A stretch of 64,000 nucleotides of DNA from Chryseobacterium gilvum (GCF_025628965.1 NZ_JAOTEN010000001.1:62001-126000), one strand, 5' to 3'. Counted from the first letter of the stretch, positions 9,863 to 18,179 are shown. A program made the numbers and translations. The notes: generated by a model not told the origin, from the letters alone.

Positions 9863-10861
9863 TTATTTTTCGTCTTTTTCGCTGATTTCTTTTGCCAAAG
9901 GATTATCCAGCATCCTCAATTCGTCTTTAGGCTTTTCATAATGGTTTAATGAGATGACGGAATGTCTGTCGATATGTCTCGGCCCTTCAATATTCCAGTC
10001 TGATACATTTTTTCTTTCAAAACGACAGGTATCGCAGATAAATTCTTCCACCTCACCCCATTGGTCTTTTCTTGCCGTCACTCTCACAATCTCATCACCT
10101 TTCATGTAAACGGTGGCTTTTCCGGAACATTTATTACAAGAGCAAGATGCATTCATAGGTTTTGTAAACCATACTCTGCTTGCAAAACGAGCAGTCCTGT
10201 CGGTTAATGCGCCTACCGGACAAACGTCAATAATGTTTCCAATAAAATCGTTATCTAAGGCTTTATTCAAATAGGTTGAAATTTCCGCATGATCTCCTCT
10301 GAAAAGGATTCCGTGTTCTCTGGTGTCTGTAAGCTGGTTTGCGGTCAACACACATCGCGCGCAGAGAATGCAACGGTTCATATTTAGTTTGATATTCGGG
10401 CCTAAATCGTCTGCATCGTGTGTATTTCTTTCAAAATCTGTTCTTGTATCCGGATCGCCATATTCATATCCTAAATCCTGAAGATGACATTCTCCTGCCT
10501 GATCACAAACAGGGCAGTCTAAAGGATGGTTTAGCAATAAAAATTCCGTAACTGCTTTTCTTCCTTCCTGCGCTTTTTCGGAAGAAAGGTTTTTCACTTC
10601 CATTCCATCCATTACATTGGTTCTGCAGCTAGCTACAAGTTTCGGCATCGGACGCGGATCTGCTTCCGAACCTTTGGAAACTTCTACCAGACATGTTCTG
10701 CATCTTCCTCCGCTGGCTTCCAGTTTACTGTAATAGCACATTGCCGGAGGAACCGATTTTCCGCCGATTTGTCTTGCAGCTTCCAAGATAGAAGTTCCGG
10801 GCAAAACTTCTGCAGTTTGTCCGTCTATAGTTATTTTAAATTTTTTAACTTCTTCGCTCAT
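9863..10861 (-). CDS. nuoG: NADH-quinone oxidoreductase subunit G, short form without molybdopterin domain
   Basis: 332 residues against about 900 in E. coli. Present are the plant-type [2Fe-2S] site (C42, C54, C57, C79), the His/Cys cluster site (H112, C116, C119, C125), the [4Fe-4S] site (C164, C167, C170, C214) and an extra cysteine group (C240, C242, C245, C276, C279) resembling the N7 region. The protein ends there, so the whole molybdopterin-oxidoreductase domain is absent. The stop is clean and the gene is flanked by intact subunits, so this is a short natural form and not a fresh truncation. Its immediate upstream neighbour is the outer-membrane protein gene. Confidence 0.93.
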   Translation of the reverse strand: MSEEVKKFKITIDGQTAEVLPGTSILEAARQIGGKSVPPAMCYYSKLEASGGRCRTCLVEVSKGSEADPRPMPKLVASCRTNVMDGMEVKNLSSEKAQEGRKAVTEFLLLNHPLDCPVCDQAGECHLQDLGYEYGDPDTRTDFERNTHDADDLGPNIKLNMNRCILCARCVLTANQLTDTREHGILFRGDHAEISTYLNKALDNDFIGNIIDVCPVGALTDRTARFASRVWFTKPMNASCSCNKCSGKATVYMKGDEIVRVTARKDQWGEVEEFICDTCRFERKNVSDWNIEGPRHIDRHSVISLNHYEKPKDELRMLDNPLAKEISEKDEK

Positions 10862-10868
10862 ATCATAT

Positions 10869-10898
10869 GCTTTAAGCTTTCTGCATTAAGCAATAGGC
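10869..10898. repeat. GC-N5 heptad array before nuoG
   Basis: The dinucleotide GC begins at 10869, 10876, 10883, 10890 and 10897, exactly every 7 bp, with AT-rich 5-mers between. It fills the 41-bp gap between the outer-membrane protein gene and nuoG and ends 7 nt before the nuoG start (10861). Confidence 0.85.
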
Positions 10899-10902
10899 TT
10901 TG

Positions 10903-11781
10903 TTATTTATTTCTTTTTGTATTAAAAGTATACCCGACTCCCGCAAGTACCTGTCCGAAAACAAAATCCTGCTGTGCCTTGTCAGGTTTATTATTTAAGG
11001 TGGTTTTGATGTCCCACATATTGATATATCCAACCTTACCTTCCAGTCTTGCCATCCAATGGTTCCAGAAAACCAAATTAAGACTGGTTCTGAGGTCAGT
11101 TCCCATTCCTGCCACATGAAAGCGGTCGCTTCTTTCGTTTCCAAATAGTTTGATATTACTTTTCGGAAACATGACGCCGATTCCAACGCCGTAAGACCAA
11201 ACCAAATCTATATTTTTACGGTTGATCAGATTTTTATATTTCTCAAGACCCAGATTTTCATAGTTAAGCCCATCGGTATGTTCAAAAGTAAGAAACTGCT
11301 CATCTGATAAATTTACCTGTCCGTTCTGTACCATTGCTGCATACTTAGGATCTGAAATTGTTCCTGAAAAATCTACCGTCTGGTTTTGCTTCATCACATA
11401 TTTCATATGATCTATTCCCAATACAAGTGCAAGATTATCCTTTATAAAATAGCCCAACCTGAAATTATACTGCGTTACGGTAAACCAGCTCGGATCAATA
11501 TATACAATTCCTAATTTTGTCGGTTTATCTCTTGCAGATACATTATTTAACTGAAAATCGTATCCGTTTCCTGTAAAATGAATATCAGAATTTCCGAATG
11601 CGCCTCTGTTCCAGCCAAAAAAAACAAATATCTGACCTTTTTTCAGTAACGGATCTGGTTTTACTTTAATTCTTTCATGTGCATTTTCATGAATAACTTC
11701 AATATCTGCAGTATCTCTGCTTAAGGTTTGTGCAAACACAAAATTCGACATCATTAAGCCGATTACCAATAATTTTTTCAT
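10903..11781 (-). CDS. Exported beta-barrel-like outer-membrane protein inside the nuo operon
   Basis: 292 residues from ATG at 11781, one base after the nuoF stop. An upstream in-frame start would overlap nuoF and lacks a proper signal, so it is rejected. The N-terminus MKKLLVIGLMMSNFVFA-QT is a signal peptide. The mature part has alternating hydrophobic and aromatic strands (WFTVTQYNFRLGYFIKDN; GVGIGVMFPKSNIKLFG; WMARLEGKVGYINMW) and ends in the strand VLAGVGYTFNTKRNK, as in small outer-membrane barrels. No family name is assigned. It is not a known complex I subunit and cannot reach the inner-membrane complex, so its place between nuoF and nuoG is unexplained. Confidence 0.8.
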   Translation of the reverse strand: MKKLLVIGLMMSNFVFAQTLSRDTADIEVIHENAHERIKVKPDPLLKKGQIFVFFGWNRGAFGNSDIHFTGNGYDFQLNNVSARDKPTKLGIVYIDPSWFTVTQYNFRLGYFIKDNLALVLGIDHMKYVMKQNQTVDFSGTISDPKYAAMVQNGQVNLSDEQFLTFEHTDGLNYENLGLEKYKNLINRKNIDLVWSYGVGIGVMFPKSNIKLFGNERSDRFHVAGMGTDLRTSLNLVFWNHWMARLEGKVGYINMWDIKTTLNNKPDKAQQDFVFGQVLAGVGYTFNTKRNK

Positions 11782-11782
11782 T

Positions 11783-13141
11783 CTAAGCATTGCTCTCAAG
11801 GGTAGGTATAGGATCTGCATAATGTGCCAATCCGTAATTTTGTGTCTGACACAGCTCCGGGTTTTTCACATGCCATTCAAACTCATCTCTGAAATGACGA
11901 ATGGCTGCTGCAACCGGCCATGCTGCTGCATCACCCAACGGACAAATGGTGTTTCCTTCGATTTTTCTTTGGATATCCCAAAGCAGATCGATGTCTTCCA
12001 TTTTGCCTTCCCCTTTTTCTATTTTCTTTAAAATTTTGTGCATCCATCCTGTTCCTTCACGGCATGGAGTACACTGCCCACAACTTTCATGGTGATAAAA
12101 TCTGGCTAGAGTCATGGTATGTTCTACGATACACTGATCTTCATCCAGAACAATAAAACCTCCTGAACCCATCATGGTTCCGGTTGCAAAACCACCATCG
12201 GCAAGAGATTCATAATTCATATATCGAGGTTCCCCGTTTACGGTTTTTAATAATAAATTTGCGGGAACAATCGGAACAGAGCTTCCTCCCGGAATACATG
12301 CTTTCAGCTTTTTCCCATTTGGAATCCCACCGCAATATTCATCAGAATAGATAAACTCTTCAACGGTGATGGTCATATCGATTTCGTAAACCCCAGGTTT
12401 ATTGATGTTTCCGCAGGCTGAAATTAATTTGGTACCGGTAGATTTTCCAACTCCGATTTTAGCATATTCGGCTCCGGTAATATCAATGATGGGAACGATT
12501 GCTGCAATAGATTCAACGTTGTTAACAACGGTTGGCCTTTCCCAAAGTCCTTTTACAGCAGGGAACGGTGGTTTTAATCTGGGATTTCCTCTTTTTCCTT
12601 CAAGGGATTCAAGCAACGCGGTTTCTTCACCACAAATATATGCGCCGCCACCTCTCTGGACATAAATTTCACAATCGAATCCTGTTCCCAGTATGTTTTT
12701 TCCTAAATATCCGGCTGCTTTAGCTTCTTCAATGGCTTCTTCCAAAATATCAGGAATCCAAGAATATTCTCCACGAATGTAGATGTAAGAAACATTTGAG
12801 CCTAGACAGTAAGATGAAATCAGCATTCCTTCGATCAGTAAATGAGGAAGAAATTCCATTAGGTATCGGTCTTTAAAAGTTCCCGGTTCAGATTCATCTG
12901 CGTTTACAACCAGGTGTCTCGGAACACCTTCCGGCTTTGCGAGAAAACTCCATTTCATTCCTGTAGGGAAACCTGCGCCTCCACGTCCACGAAGCCCGGA
13001 AGCCTTTACTTCTTCCAAAATTTCGTCAGGAGTCATTTTCAAAGCTTTTTCTGCCGCTGTGTATCCTCCCTGTTTGCGGTAGGTTTCCAGATAGCGAATG
13101 CCTTCAATATGTGCGTCTTTAAGTAAAAGTTTTTTACTCAT
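11783..13141 (-). CDS. nuoF: NADH-quinone oxidoreductase subunit F
   Basis: 452-residue NADH-oxidising subunit holding FMN and the [4Fe-4S] cluster N3. GLRGRGGAGFPTGMKW (about 49-64) and NADESEPGTFKDR are the FMN/NADH-binding signatures. CGQCTPCREG and the later NTICPLGD supply the four cluster cysteines. The stop is followed after one base by the start of the outer-membrane protein gene. The 76-bp gap before nuoF holds a GC heptad array. Confidence 0.97.
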   Translation of the reverse strand: MSKKLLLKDAHIEGIRYLETYRKQGGYTAAEKALKMTPDEILEEVKASGLRGRGGAGFPTGMKWSFLAKPEGVPRHLVVNADESEPGTFKDRYLMEFLPHLLIEGMLISSYCLGSNVSYIYIRGEYSWIPDILEEAIEEAKAAGYLGKNILGTGFDCEIYVQRGGGAYICGEETALLESLEGKRGNPRLKPPFPAVKGLWERPTVVNNVESIAAIVPIIDITGAEYAKIGVGKSTGTKLISACGNINKPGVYEIDMTITVEEFIYSDEYCGGIPNGKKLKACIPGGSSVPIVPANLLLKTVNGEPRYMNYESLADGGFATGTMMGSGGFIVLDEDQCIVEHTMTLARFYHHESCGQCTPCREGTGWMHKILKKIEKGEGKMEDIDLLWDIQRKIEGNTICPLGDAAAWPVAAAIRHFRDEFEWHVKNPELCQTQNYGLAHYADPIPTLESNA

Positions 13142-13149
13142 TTTAATAT

Positions 13150-13193
13150 GCTTTTAGCAAACAGCTTCTAGCTTTTGGCTATTGGCTTTGCGC
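13150..13193. repeat. GC-N5 heptad array before nuoF
   Basis: GC begins at 13150, 13157, 13164, 13171, 13178, 13185 and 13192: seven occurrences at exact 7-bp spacing. Intervening 5-mers vary (for example TTTTA, TTCTA, TATTG). The array ends 8 nt before the nuoF start codon. Confidence 0.88.
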
Positions 13194-13217
13194 TTTTTTA
13201 ATTAATTTAAAATTTAT

Positions 13218-13727
13218 TTAGCCCAAATCAACCTGTCCTTCTCTGCAAAGATCAAGGATTTCATCTACTTTTTCTATGGTTAAATTTTCGTGATAAAATT
13301 TTCCTAACTGCAACATTGGGGCATATCCGCATGCGCCTAAACATTCAGCTGGTTTTAAGGTAAACATCCCGTCTTGAGTTGTTTCACCGTCTTTGATATT
13401 AAGTTTGGTTCTGATGTGGTCTAATATTTTTTCACTTCCACACACCATGCAAGGTCCTGTTCTGCACACTTCCAAAACATATTTGCCGACCGGTTTCATA
13501 TTAAACATGGTATAAAAAGTGGCAACTTCATATACTTCGATAGGTTGTATGCTCAATAATTCCGCTACATAATCCATGACAGGAACATCTAGCCAACCTC
13601 CAAATTCTTTCTGTGCTATGTGAAGTACAGGAAGAAGGGCAGATTTTTGTCTTCCTTCAGGATATCTTGCCATAATCTTATGGACCTGCTGTAAACTTTC
13701 CGGCTTAAAAGCTATTGTATCACTCAC
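13218..13727 (-). CDS. nuoE: NADH-quinone oxidoreductase subunit E
   Basis: 169-residue thioredoxin-like subunit binding the [2Fe-2S] cluster N1a. The ligands are C88 and C93 (CRTGPCMVCG) and C129 and C133 (ECLGACGYAP). The start codon is GTG at 13727; no in-frame ATG gives the conserved N-terminus. It lies between nuoD, 104 bp upstream, and nuoF. Confidence 0.95.
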   Translation of the reverse strand: MSDTIAFKPESLQQVHKIMARYPEGRQKSALLPVLHIAQKEFGGWLDVPVMDYVAELLSIQPIEVYEVATFYTMFNMKPVGKYVLEVCRTGPCMVCGSEKILDHIRTKLNIKDGETTQDGMFTLKPAECLGACGYAPMLQLGKFYHENLTIEKVDEILDLCREGQVDLG

Positions 13728-13733
13728 TTTTCT

Positions 13734-13782
13734 TAAATTTTAAATTTTTGAATTCTAGATTTTAAATTCTAAAAATCAATTT
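13734..13782. repeat. AT-rich 7-bp periodic array before nuoE
   Basis: On the plus strand the gap reads as consecutive heptamers TAAATTT, TAAATTT, TTGAATT, CTAGATT, TTAAATT, CTAAAAA, TCAATTT. The array ends 6 nt before the nuoE GTG start. It is more degenerate than the GC arrays, and AT-richness makes chance periodicity easier here. Confidence 0.6.
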
Positions 13783-13831
13783 ATTTAGTTTGGAATATGT
13801 ACCTTAATAATCCAAAATTTATAATTTTTTA

Positions 13832-15055
13832 CTATGCGTCTAATTCTCCTGCAATAATGTTCATACTGCACATGGTAACGATTGCGTCTGAAATTACAGC
13901 ACCTGTAATCATCTCAGGATACGCCTGATAATAAATGAAACACGGCCTTCTGAAATGTAATCTGTAAGGCGTTCTGCCTCCATCGCTTACCAGGTAAAAC
14001 CCTAATTCACCGTTTCCTCCTTCTACTGCATGGTACACTTCGCCTTTCGGAACATCTGTTTCCCCCATGACAATTTTAAAGTGGTAGATTAAAGCCTCCA
14101 TCTTCTGATAAACATCTGCTTTTTCAGGAAGATAGAAATCAGGAACATCAGCATGAAAATCTCCTTCCGGAAGATTGTTGTATGCCTGTTCTATTATTTT
14201 TAAGGATTCCCAGATTTCCTGCTGGCGAACCATAAATCGATCGTAAGTATCTCCTGCAGTTCCTACAGGAATGATAAAATCGAAATCTTCGTAAGAAGAA
14301 TACGGTTCGGCAACTCTTACATCATAATCTACTCCGGATGCTCGTAAGTTGGGGCCTGTAAAACCATAGCTCAAAGCTCTTTCTGCAGAAATGGCTCCTG
14401 CACCGATGGTTCTGTCCATGAAAATCCTGTTTCTTTCCAATAATTGCCCAAATTCTTTAAATCTAGCCGGGAAAGTTTTCAGGAAATCTTGTAACAATTC
14501 GTGGAATTTTGGAGTGAAATCTCTTTCAAAACCTCCGATTCTTCCCATATTGGTGGTCATCCTTGCTCCACAGATTTGCTCATACATATCATAAATACGT
14601 TCTCTCTCGATGAACATATAGGTAAGACCGGTAATTGCTCCTGCATCCATTCCGGTTACCCCGTTACAAATGAGGTGATCTCCAATTCTGGCGAGTTCCA
14701 TTAAAATTACACGCATATAATCTACACGTTTCGGAACTTTTATGCCTAATAATTTTTCAACCGTCATGTGCCATCCTAAATTATTAATAGGAGCAGAGCA
14801 GTAATTCATACGGTCTGTAAGCGTGGTGATCTGAGAGAAGTTTCTTCTTTCGGAAATTTTCTCAAAAGCTCGGTGGATGTAACCAACGGTTTGTTCGGCA
14901 TGAAGAATTCTCTCTCCATCCATCGTTAATACATTTTGGAAAATGCCGTGGGTTGCAGGGTGAGTAGGTCCTAAATTGAGGGTATACAATTGCCCGTCAA
15001 TCTGTTCTTTACTTTCGTGCTGGTTAAGTATATTCGATAATGAGTTATCTTTCAT
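13832..15055 (-). CDS. nuoD: NADH-quinone oxidoreductase subunit D
   Basis: 407-residue 49-kDa-type subunit lining the quinone pocket next to cluster N2. LGPTHPATHGIFQNVL near the N-terminus carries the quinone-loop histidine. RIGDHLICNGVTGMDAGAIT and the C-terminal MNIIAGELDA are family signatures. nuoC and nuoD are separate genes here, unlike the E. coli nuoCD fusion. It follows nuoC after 60 bp that hold a GC heptad array. Confidence 0.97.
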   Translation of the reverse strand: MKDNSLSNILNQHESKEQIDGQLYTLNLGPTHPATHGIFQNVLTMDGERILHAEQTVGYIHRAFEKISERRNFSQITTLTDRMNYCSAPINNLGWHMTVEKLLGIKVPKRVDYMRVILMELARIGDHLICNGVTGMDAGAITGLTYMFIERERIYDMYEQICGARMTTNMGRIGGFERDFTPKFHELLQDFLKTFPARFKEFGQLLERNRIFMDRTIGAGAISAERALSYGFTGPNLRASGVDYDVRVAEPYSSYEDFDFIIPVGTAGDTYDRFMVRQQEIWESLKIIEQAYNNLPEGDFHADVPDFYLPEKADVYQKMEALIYHFKIVMGETDVPKGEVYHAVEGGNGELGFYLVSDGGRTPYRLHFRRPCFIYYQAYPEMITGAVISDAIVTMCSMNIIAGELDA

Positions 15056-15066
15056 ATAATTTAAAT

Positions 15067-15110
15067 GCTTTAGGCTTTGGGCATTAGGCGTTAAGCTTAT
15101 TGCTTATTGC
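15067..15110. repeat. GC-N5 heptad array before nuoD
   Basis: GC begins at 15067, 15074, 15081, 15088, 15095, 15102 and 15109: seven occurrences at exact 7-bp spacing. The last two units are identical (GCTTATT), the others differ. It ends 11 nt before the nuoD ATG. Confidence 0.9.
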
Positions 15111-15115
15111 ATTAT

Positions 15116-15610
15116 TTATCTTCCGAACATGGCATCGTCTTTATCGGTCCTTGTTCCGTCTTCGAGGCGATACTCTTTTAACATAGGATGATATCCGAGA
15201 TCTTCCATATTCAAAATAGGTCTGAGATCCGGATGGCCTTTAAATTTAATTCCGAAAAAATCGTAGGTTTCTCTCTCCATCCAATTGGCTCCTGCATAAA
15301 GATCTGTAAGAGAATCTACTTCAATATTTTCTCTTGGCATGAAAATTTTAAGGCGAATTCTAAAATTAGCCACCATATTCTGCAAGTGGTAAATAACGCC
15401 AATTTCTTTATCCGGGAATTCGGGATAATGAATTCCGCAGACATCAGTTAAAAAATTAATTTCCAGTGATGAATCTTTAAGATAATGAATTACTTTTTTG
15501 ATATCGTCTTTTTGAATTTCAACAGTCAGCATTCCGTAAGGTTCTGAATGGGAAACAACAGAGTCCGGAAATTCTCTTGTCAGCGCTTCTAATACAAATT
15601 CATTTGTCAT
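15116..15610 (-). CDS. nuoC: NADH-quinone oxidoreductase subunit C
   Basis: 164-residue 30-kDa-type subunit of the peripheral arm, with no cofactor of its own. ERETYDFFGIKFKGHPDLRP is the family signature (canonical REVYDLFGIxFxGHPDLR). Length is normal for a stand-alone NuoC. The start lies 5 bp after the nuoB stop. Confidence 0.95.
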   Translation of the reverse strand: MTNEFVLEALTREFPDSVVSHSEPYGMLTVEIQKDDIKKVIHYLKDSSLEINFLTDVCGIHYPEFPDKEIGVIYHLQNMVANFRIRLKIFMPRENIEVDSLTDLYAGANWMERETYDFFGIKFKGHPDLRPILNMEDLGYHPMLKEYRLEDGTRTDKDDAMFGR

Positions 15611-15615
15611 CCTCG

Positions 15616-16176
15616 TTAGTTGCTTATGTTGTAAGAATCTAATAATTTCTGATATTCAGGTAGGTCTCTTCTTCTGATGCTTTCGCTTTCTGCCAATGCC
15701 TGTACCTGCATTACGCCTTCGATAATCTGTTCCGGTCTTGGAGGACATCCGGGAACGTATACGTCAACGGGAATAATTTTATCAATACCCTGTAAAACAG
15801 AATAGGTGTCAAAAATACCTCCGCTGCATGCGCATGCGCCCACTGCAACCACCCATTTTGGCTCTGCCATCTGAGTATAAACCTCTTTTAATACGGGACC
15901 CAGCTTTTTAGCAATTGTTCCGCAAACCATCAACATATCTGCCTGTCTTGGGGAGAAAGAATTTCTTTCCATTCCAAATCGTGATGCGTCGTATGTAGGA
16001 TTTAATGTTGCCATGAATTCTATACCGCAGCAAGATGTGGCAAAAGGAAGCGGCCAAAGTGAAAACTTTCTTGCCATCCCGATCACACTGCTGAGCTTTG
16101 TTGCGAAAAACCCTTCTCCTTCAAATCCTTCGGGAGCGGGTGCATCTGTTCTTATAACTGGTTTTTGATCTGACAT
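15616..16176 (-). CDS. nuoB: NADH-quinone oxidoreductase subunit B
   Basis: 186-residue subunit carrying the terminal [4Fe-4S] cluster N2, which hands electrons to quinone. ATSCCGIEFMA supplies the adjacent cysteine pair, GACACSGGIFD the third ligand and VPGCPPRPEQII the fourth. It follows nuoA by 103 bp of AT-rich DNA in which I see no clear periodicity. Confidence 0.97.
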   Translation of the reverse strand: MSDQKPVIRTDAPAPEGFEGEGFFATKLSSVIGMARKFSLWPLPFATSCCGIEFMATLNPTYDASRFGMERNSFSPRQADMLMVCGTIAKKLGPVLKEVYTQMAEPKWVVAVGACACSGGIFDTYSVLQGIDKIIPVDVYVPGCPPRPEQIIEGVMQVQALAESESIRRRDLPEYQKLLDSYNISN

Positions 16177-16279
16177 TTTGATTAATTTAAGATTTTAATT
16201 TAGATCGTAAATTTGGGCTTTTGTTAACCTTCATTTAATTGTGTTTATCTAAATTTCTTATTTAAAAATATGATTGAGA

Positions 16280-16651
16280 TTATTTGTCCCAATCTAGAGC
16301 GCCGCGTTTCCAGACATAAAAAAATGCAAGGAAGAATATAGCAACGAATGTGAGAACTGCAAAAAAACCTTCCAGTCCGAATTCCCTGAAATTGACTGCA
16401 TACGGATAAAAGAAAACAATCTCAATATCAAATAATACAAATAATACGGCTGTTAAAAAATATTTAATCGAAAAAGGAGTTCTGGCATTTCCTTCTACAG
16501 GAATACCACATTCCCAGCTTTGGTTCTTTACCGAATTCCCTTTTTTCTGCTGCGGACCCAAAAAATGAGCTCCAAGCAAAGAAATGGCAACAAAACCAAT
16601 GGCAACGCCGGCTTGGATGAGTATCGGAATATAACTTTCAGGTAAATTCAT
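16280..16651 (-). CDS. nuoA: NADH-quinone oxidoreductase subunit A
   Basis: 123-residue membrane subunit with three helices. The loop NQSWECGIPVEGNARTPFS is the family signature; its cysteine and acidic residue sit near the quinone site. It is the first gene of the 15-gene leftward operon, with a consensus -7 element just upstream. Confidence 0.96.
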   Translation of the reverse strand: MNLPESYIPILIQAGVAIGFVAISLLGAHFLGPQQKKGNSVKNQSWECGIPVEGNARTPFSIKYFLTAVLFVLFDIEIVFFYPYAVNFREFGLEGFFAVLTFVAIFFLAFFYVWKRGALDWDK

Positions 16652-16674
16652 TTTTACATTATTATCTCAAGTTG

Positions 16675-16682
16675 CAAATTTA
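16675..16682 (-). promoter_or_regulatory. -7 element of the nuo operon promoter
   Basis: On the minus strand the octamer TAAATTTG matches the Bacteroidetes TAnnTTTG. It would place the transcript start about 17-20 nt before the nuoA ATG. No clear TTG was found at the -33 position. Confidence 0.55.
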
Positions 16683-16772
16683 GGTAATAAACCATAAAGC
16701 ATGAAATTAATCAACTTAAAAGTAGGATGAAATTTAGATAAACCGATAATTTAGAATCAATAAAAATAGCGA

Positions 16773-16949
16773 TTATTTCTTCATTTTTTTAAGCAGCGTA
16801 AAGGCCATGAAAGAGATATAACCAAAGAGAATACTGGCATAAATAATATTAATGACCGTATTGGTTTTATCATCATTGATCTGAAAAAACAGATTATAGG
16901 CAATAAATCCTGCAATAAGAATGGCAAAAAAAATCAGATGTGGCTTCAT
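16773..16949 (-). CDS. Small two-helix membrane protein, 58 residues
   Basis: ATG at 16949 begins one base after the TGA of the GNAT gene. The product starts MKPHLIFFAILIAGFIAYN, has a polar linker QINDDKTNT and a second helix (VINIIYASILFGYISFMAF), and ends LLKKMKK. The two hydrophobic helices and tight coupling support a real small gene. Function unknown. Confidence 0.65.
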   Translation of the reverse strand: MKPHLIFFAILIAGFIAYNLFFQINDDKTNTVINIIYASILFGYISFMAFTLLKKMKK

Positions 16950-16950
16950 G

Positions 16951-18075
16951 TCAGAATTTTAATGCATAGGTTCTTCTCCTTTTGTGATTGACCGGGTTAT
17001 AATCCTGCCATAACACCTGTACGCTTTTGTTTTCTTCCAGTTCCGGGTTGGTTTCGGCAAAATCAATTCCCATGCTGTTGAAACGTACAAAAATTTCTTT
17101 AAAAATAATCGCTGTAACGCCTCGTCTTTGATATTCGGGATGAATTCCGATCAGGTAAAAATTAGCGCGGTCGTTTTTCTTTTCTGCCTGCAAAAAATGC
17201 CACCATCCGAAAGGCCAGAGCTTCCCTTTTGCTTTTTGCAATGCTTTTGAATAAGAAGGCATTGTAACGGCAAATGAAACCAGTTCATTATGTTCATCTA
17301 CCACACAGATCACGTAGTTTTTGGCAATCAGAGGAAAAAATTTATCACGGTAGGTTTTAATCTGTTCTTCAGAAATAGGAGTGTAGGTTGAGAGGTGTTT
17401 ATAGGTTTCATCAAGCAATTTGAACATCGGTTTGATGTATGGTAAAATCTCTTCTTTACTTTTGAAATTTAATACTCTCAGGTTGTATTTTTCAGCAATA
17501 AGCTTGCTGAATTTTTCTACTTTCGGGGGAAGTATTTTGGGAAAATTCATCTCAAATTCTACCCATTCCTTTTCTTTTACGAGCCCTAGACTTTCCAAAT
17601 GCTGAGGATAATATTCATGATTATAAATACCGATCATCGTAGCGATTTTTTCAAACCCGAAAGTCAGCATTCCCGCTTTGTCAAGGTTGGTAAATCCCAT
17701 CGGTCCTTCAATAAGGTTGATCTGATGCTCTTTTGCGTAGTTTATTGCTGTTTGTATCAATGCTTCTGAAACTTCACGATCATCAATAAAATCGATCCAT
17801 CCGAACCGTACTTTTTTTATTCCAAGCTCTTTTTCTTCTTTACGGTTGATGATCACCGCGATTCTACCGACTATTTTCCCTTCTTTTTTTGCCAGGAATT
17901 GTTTGGCCTGAGAATAATGAAGTGCCGGATTTTCTTTAGGATCCCATACTTTAATTTCATCTTTGATAAATGATGGTACGTAGTAAGGATTATTTTTGTA
18001 CAATTCCATCGGAAATTTTACAAATTGTTTTAATTCATTAGATGTTTTTACTTCAAGAATTGAAACTGCTGACAT
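16951..18075 (-). CDS. GNAT-type N-acyltransferase-like protein
   Basis: 374 residues, cytoplasmic. The N-terminal half (FPMELYKNNPYYVPSFIKDE; AKKEGKIVGRIAVIIN; EGPMGFTNLDKAGML) and the C-terminal half (FYLIGIHPEYQRRGVTAIIF) show two GNAT-like folds, the second with the acetyl-CoA loop R/QxxGxxA-like QRRGVTA. It resembles the Bacteroidetes proteins related to E. coli YghO. Substrate unknown. It ends against the 58-residue membrane gene, which it probably co-transcribes. Confidence 0.75.
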   Translation of the reverse strand: MSAVSILEVKTSNELKQFVKFPMELYKNNPYYVPSFIKDEIKVWDPKENPALHYSQAKQFLAKKEGKIVGRIAVIINRKEEKELGIKKVRFGWIDFIDDREVSEALIQTAINYAKEHQINLIEGPMGFTNLDKAGMLTFGFEKIATMIGIYNHEYYPQHLESLGLVKEKEWVEFEMNFPKILPPKVEKFSKLIAEKYNLRVLNFKSKEEILPYIKPMFKLLDETYKHLSTYTPISEEQIKTYRDKFFPLIAKNYVICVVDEHNELVSFAVTMPSYSKALQKAKGKLWPFGWWHFLQAEKKNDRANFYLIGIHPEYQRRGVTAIIFKEIFVRFNSMGIDFAETNPELEENKSVQVLWQDYNPVNHKRRRTYALKF

Positions 18076-18098
18076 AGTATTTTAGGATAATTTCAATA

Positions 18099-18106
18099 CA
18101 AATATA
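18099..18106 (-). promoter_or_regulatory. -7 element upstream of the GNAT-like gene
   Basis: Minus-strand octamer TATATTTG, a full match to TAnnTTTG, 24 bp before the start at 18075. Confidence 0.5.
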
Positions 18107-18179
18107 AATAATATAGCCAATACTTTGGCACAATTATTACATCTCCTAACAGAATTATTACAATCAAATTTTTAAAGAA

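Noticed and set aside
9783-15110. CRISPR-like arrays in the nuo gaps
   Set aside because: Units are only 7 bp with variable sequence, total lengths are under 80 bp, and no cas genes are present. They are heptad-phased spacers, not CRISPR repeats.
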